From positions 1-9,631 of the forward strand of contig JAQVYD010000043.1 in assembly GCA_028709105.1 (NCBI GenBank): 9,631 nt of DNA. Reading direction: 5' to 3'. The position numbers and the translations under genes were made by a program. The first letter of the stretch is position 1, and each line of letters opens with the position of its first letter. The DNA is from Clostridia bacterium. Its GTDB lineage: Bacteria; Bacillota; Peptococcia; DRI-13; DTU073. Below the pieces are notes generated by a model. That model saw only the letters and a list, made by a program, of their open reading frames with translations. It was not told where the DNA came from and ran no database searches. Of the stretch, positions 7,805 through 9,631 are shown piece after piece.

Positions 7805-7811
7805 CCCCCTT
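7805..7811 (-). promoter_or_regulatory. Shine-Dalgarno deciding the Ca2+-ATPase ATG start
   Basis: AAGGGGG on the minus strand sits 11 bases before the ATG at 7793. The longer alternative from GTG 7844 has no such site and would add 17 residues with no family counterpart. I found no convincing promoter for this gene in the AT-rich 7812-7960 stretch; several TATATT or TATTAT-like words occur but none has a good -35 partner. Confidence 0.65.
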
Positions 7812-7963
7812 AAACTCCACTATTAACGTTACATAAGAAAACACCTAAACAAACTAATACCAGTATTCTTTTTAACAATTAAATTTAATAATATACCTAT
7901 CCTCTTGATAAATCTAGTAAATTTTTAACACTACTTAGTTAAACTTCTCAAATTCTTTTCAGC

Positions 7964-7994
7964 TTGGCACTTTCGGAATAATTATACATATAAT
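7964..7994 (+). promoter_or_regulatory. Candidate promoter of the ferritin-like gene, 19-base spacer
   Basis: TTGGCA (7964-7969) and a perfect TATAAT (7989-7994) are separated by 19 bases, two more than optimal. Transcription would start near 8001, leaving a leader of about 40 bases. A long spacer often means activator dependence, for example MerR-family regulators, but no regulator gene is visible here. The -35 box overlaps the left arm of the inverted repeat at 7968-8031. Confidence 0.55.
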
Positions 7995-8031
7995 ACAGTA
8001 ACAGATTATCCAAATTATTCAACCGAAAGTG
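7968..8031. repeat. Bulged 16-bp inverted repeat around promoter and SD
   Basis: The left arm CACTTTCGGAATAATT (7968-7983) is complementary to the right arm AATTATT (8013-8019) plus CCGAAAGTG (8023-8031). All 16 positions match, with three unpaired bases, CAA (8020-8022), in the right arm. The arms are separated by 29 bases containing the TATAAT box. The left arm overlaps the -35 box and the right arm runs into the Shine-Dalgarno (about 8030-8034). A transcript starting at the predicted site would contain only the right arm, so this is more likely a paired operator in DNA than an RNA hairpin. Confidence 0.75.
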
Positions 8032-8042
8032 AGGTTTCGTTC

Positions 8043-8540
8043 ATGTCAAAGTCTTGTTTAACCACACCCTATCCTGGTTATCCTTTTACTACATATAAAT
8101 ATTATCCCACGTATTCATATGTCTCTTTTTATGCTTATCCGGAAGCCTTAAAAATAATCGCCGAAGCCGTACGTTCAGAAAGAGAAGACGAACTGTTTTA
8201 CGACTATATGCTTAGTGTGGCCCCTCCCGCCCAACGGGAAATCATCACTTCCATCCGCGATGATGAAAGAAAACACGCCAAAATGTTCCGCCAGCTTTAT
8301 TGGGAATTAACAGGACAAGACTTGCCGCCGGCACAAGAAGTCCCCTTTGAACGCCCCCAAAATTACTGTGCGGGTATTACTAAAGCACTCTTCGGCGAAC
8401 TAGGTGCCGTAGAAAAATACCGCAAAATTTTATTCGGTCTGGAATTTTTACCCTACCGCAATATGATTACGGAAATATATACAGATGAATTAAAACACGC
8501 CACTAAATGGGGCTATCTTTTTACCGTAAACTGCCGCTAG
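8043..8540 (+). CDS. Ferritin-like diiron protein with tyrosine-rich N-terminus
   Basis: A 165-residue protein of the ferritin-like (rubrerythrin-type four-helix) superfamily, predicted cytoplasmic with no signal peptide. The diiron ligand pattern is visible: helix A SEREDE (E46 or E48), helix B DDE75-RKH78, helix C E119-LGAVE124 and helix D DE149-LKH152. This gives two ExxH motifs and the extra glutamates expected for two irons. There is no rubredoxin-type CxxC domain; the three cysteines (C5, C109, C164) are scattered. The first 32 residues hold nine tyrosines (Y10 to Y32), placed before the fold. ATG 8043 is preceded by GTGAGGT with about eight bases spacing. It is the only plus-strand gene, divergent from the Ca2+-ATPase and convergent with trhA. 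The family is common in Firmicutes, mostly without an assigned function. Iron handling, peroxide defence or a spore-related role are possible. Confidence 0.88.
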   Translation: MSKSCLTTPYPGYPFTTYKYYPTYSYVSFYAYPEALKIIAEAVRSEREDELFYDYMLSVAPPAQREIITSIRDDERKHAKMFRQLYWELTGQDLPPAQEVPFERPQNYCAGITKALFGELGAVEKYRKILFGLEFLPYRNMITEIYTDELKHATKWGYLFTVNCR

Positions 8541-8557
8541 ATTTCCAATTTACAAAA

Positions 8558-8591
8558 ACAGCTCTTCTAATATAAATACTAGAAGAGCTGT
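8558..8591. terminator. Shared 12-bp hairpin terminator between convergent genes
   Basis: ACAGCTCTTCTA (8558-8569) and TAGAAGAGCTGT (8580-8591) are perfectly complementary around a 10-base AT loop. On the minus strand the stem is followed by TTTTTG, a good terminator tail for trhA. On the plus strand the tail (CCCTTAAT) is weak, but the strong stem lies 17 bases after the ferritin-like stop codon, so it probably serves both genes. Confidence 0.85.
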
Positions 8592-8659
8592 CCCTTAATC
8601 GTTCCATTTTATTGTCAACCCTTTCTCCGGGTCATATTGCAAGCATCCCTCCGCTACCC

Positions 8660-9340
8660 CTAAAGGGCTAAGTAAAACAAGAACCCCAAGTAATGAGCTA
8701 CACTTCCCCCTAACACAAAAAGATGCCAGATACCATGATTAAACGGTATTTTTCTGCAAATATAAAAAATAACCCCCAAGGTATAAATTAAGCCCCCGAT
8801 TAACAACCAGACAAAAAGTCCATGCGGAACCATCTGCAACATCGGCTTTATGGCAATAATAACCAACCAACCCATCAAAACATATAATACTGTAGAGATT
8901 TTTTTGGTTTTCTCTATACTAATGATATTCAGGACAATCCCTACCAAAGCCAAAGACCAAACAACGGCAAAGAGACTCCAACCCCAAGTGCCCCTCATCG
9001 CTACTAATGCAATGGGCGTATAACTTCCGGCAATCAGTAAATAAATGGAGGCATGGTCAAATACTCGTAACACTCTTTTCGCCTTTTCCACACAAACACT
9101 ATGATAGAGTGTGGAAAAGAGATACAAAAAAAACAGGGTAGCACCATAGATACTAAAACTGACAATTTGCCAGACATCACCTTTGATACTGGCAAAAGCA
9201 ACAAGTACAACTAAAGCGACGATGCTAAGCAATGCCCCGATGCCATGACTGATACTGTTAAAAAGCTCCTCTTTAAAAGAATACCTCTTAACTAAGCAAT
9301 TACTTTGGGCATCAACGTCAACTAACAAATCATCCTTCAT
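8660..9340 (-). CDS. trhA: PAQR / hemolysin III family membrane protein
   Basis: A 226-residue integral membrane protein of the hemolysin III/YqfA branch of the PAQR superfamily (COG1272 type), distantly related to adiponectin receptors. Bacterial members, now called TrhA, are linked to membrane-lipid homeostasis. Seven hydrophobic helices follow a cytosolic head of about 25 residues. The family's probable zinc-site residues are present: S76-TLY-H80 in helix 2, D95-HASIYLLIAGSYTP in helix 3, and H202-GIW-H206 with H216 in helix 7. Length and motif order are normal. ATG 9340 is supported by GAGGTGA (9351-9345). The old hemolysin name does not imply toxin activity here. It lies downstream of the Zn2+/Cd2+ ATPase on the same strand with a 93-base gap and its own likely promoter. 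Confidence 0.92.
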   Translation of the reverse strand: MKDDLLVDVDAQSNCLVKRYSFKEELFNSISHGIGALLSIVALVVLVAFASIKGDVWQIVSFSIYGATLFFLYLFSTLYHSVCVEKAKRVLRVFDHASIYLLIAGSYTPIALVAMRGTWGWSLFAVVWSLALVGIVLNIISIEKTKKISTVLYVLMGWLVIIAIKPMLQMVPHGLFVWLLIGGLIYTLGVIFYICRKIPFNHGIWHLFVLGGSVAHYLGFLFYLAL

Positions 9341-9374
9341 TAAATCACCTCATGCAAAAAAATACCATAACTAT

Positions 9375-9403
9375 ATTATACGCTATCTTCCGGTTTTTTA
9401 CAC
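9375..9403 (-). promoter_or_regulatory. Candidate trhA promoter
   Basis: On the minus strand a perfect TATAAT (9380-9375) lies 35 bases before the trhA ATG. Exactly 17 bases upstream is GTGTAA (9403-9398), a weak -35 matching three of six consensus bases. The gap from 9341 to 9433 contains no obvious terminator for the upstream ATPase gene, so readthrough into trhA is also possible. Confidence 0.5.
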
Positions 9404-9433
9404 CCTCATGAATTTTAAAAATCCTGCCTCTCT

Positions 9434-9631
9434 TCATCTACGCTGGGAATTCCTCACCCACATCACCCGCGTCGCATTTAAAATGGCGAGTAGAGCAACA
9501 CCGACATCGGCAAAAACCGCCTCCCACATCGTAGCTACACCAGCTGCACCAAGAATGAGGACAACCCCTTTCACGATTAAAGCCAACATAATGTTCTGCC
9601 AGACAATCTTTTTCGTCCTCCGCGCTATTTG
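9434..9631 (-). CDS. C-terminal end of Zn2+/Cd2+ (P1B-2) P-type ATPase
   Basis: The gene enters from beyond the right edge; the last 65 residues and the TGA stop are visible. The fragment begins QIARRTKKIVWQNIMLALIV and spans the final two transmembrane helices of a ZntA/CadA-type heavy-metal exporter. Diagnostic residues are the helix 7 lysine (fragment K21, in LIVKGVVLIL) and the helix 8 aspartate (fragment D42, in WEAVFADVGVALLAILNATR). Both are known to be important for divalent Zn2+/Cd2+ transport in ZntA. These differ clearly from the YN and MxxSS motifs of the CopA in this window, so it is not a copper-pump copy. The frame is intact to the edge. Zn versus Cd/Pb preference cannot be told from the fragment. 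Confidence 0.93.
   Translation of the reverse strand, partial: QIARRTKKIVWQNIMLALIVKGVVLILGAAGVATMWEAVFADVGVALLAILNATRVMWVRNSQRR

Noticed and set aside
7965..7980. TTGGCAC as a sigma-54 -24 element
   Set aside because: The required -12 GC element is absent at the correct distance (GAATA is found), and no enhancer-binding activator is nearby.
7968..8031. Inverted repeat read as a riboswitch or IS end
   Set aside because: The predicted transcript starts inside the repeat, so only one arm would be transcribed. There is no transposase or flanking target duplication.

Overview
The window reads as a low-to-medium GC Gram-positive (Firmicutes) chromosome, most likely an anaerobic clostridial or Peptococcaceae-type organism. 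The grounds are a T-box leader in front of thrS, strong purine-rich Shine-Dalgarno sites, consensus sigma-A promoters, and protein types common in spore-forming Firmicutes. The lineage is an inference; no rRNA or other taxonomic marker is present.

Layout. Nearly everything is on the minus strand. From the left: thrS (1-1901, lacking only its last codons), its threonine T-box leader and consensus promoter (about 1976-2264), a CopA-type Cu+ P1B-ATPase (2291-4699), an AT-rich gap with a rho-independent terminator (4894-4917), an unrecognised 24-codon membrane-peptide ORF (4962-5036), and a SERCA-like P2A Ca2+-ATPase (5076-7793). A single plus-strand gene follows (8043-8540), a ferritin-like diiron protein with a tyrosine-rich N-terminus, divergent from the Ca2+-ATPase. 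It converges on a PAQR/hemolysin III-type membrane protein (trhA, 8660-9340) across a shared 12-bp hairpin. At the right edge is the C-terminal end of a third P-type ATPase, of the Zn2+/Cd2+ (P1B-2) class (9434-9631).

How the genes fit together. Three P-type ATPases with different predicted metals (Cu+, Ca2+, Zn2+/Cd2+) lie within about 7.4 kb, along with a ferritin-like diiron protein and a PAQR protein whose family binds zinc. The region therefore looks like a metal-homeostasis island beside a housekeeping tRNA synthetase. Most genes appear to have their own promoter or terminator, so this is a neighbourhood and not one operon.

The least ordinary features are the small ORF directly after the Ca2+-ATPase, a CopA first metal-binding domain with both cysteines replaced by serine, a 16-bp bulged inverted repeat around the ferritin-like gene's promoter and Shine-Dalgarno, and that protein's tyrosine-rich head. 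I see no CRISPR array, IS element, rRNA or tRNA. No fully novel system can be demonstrated from this sequence alone.
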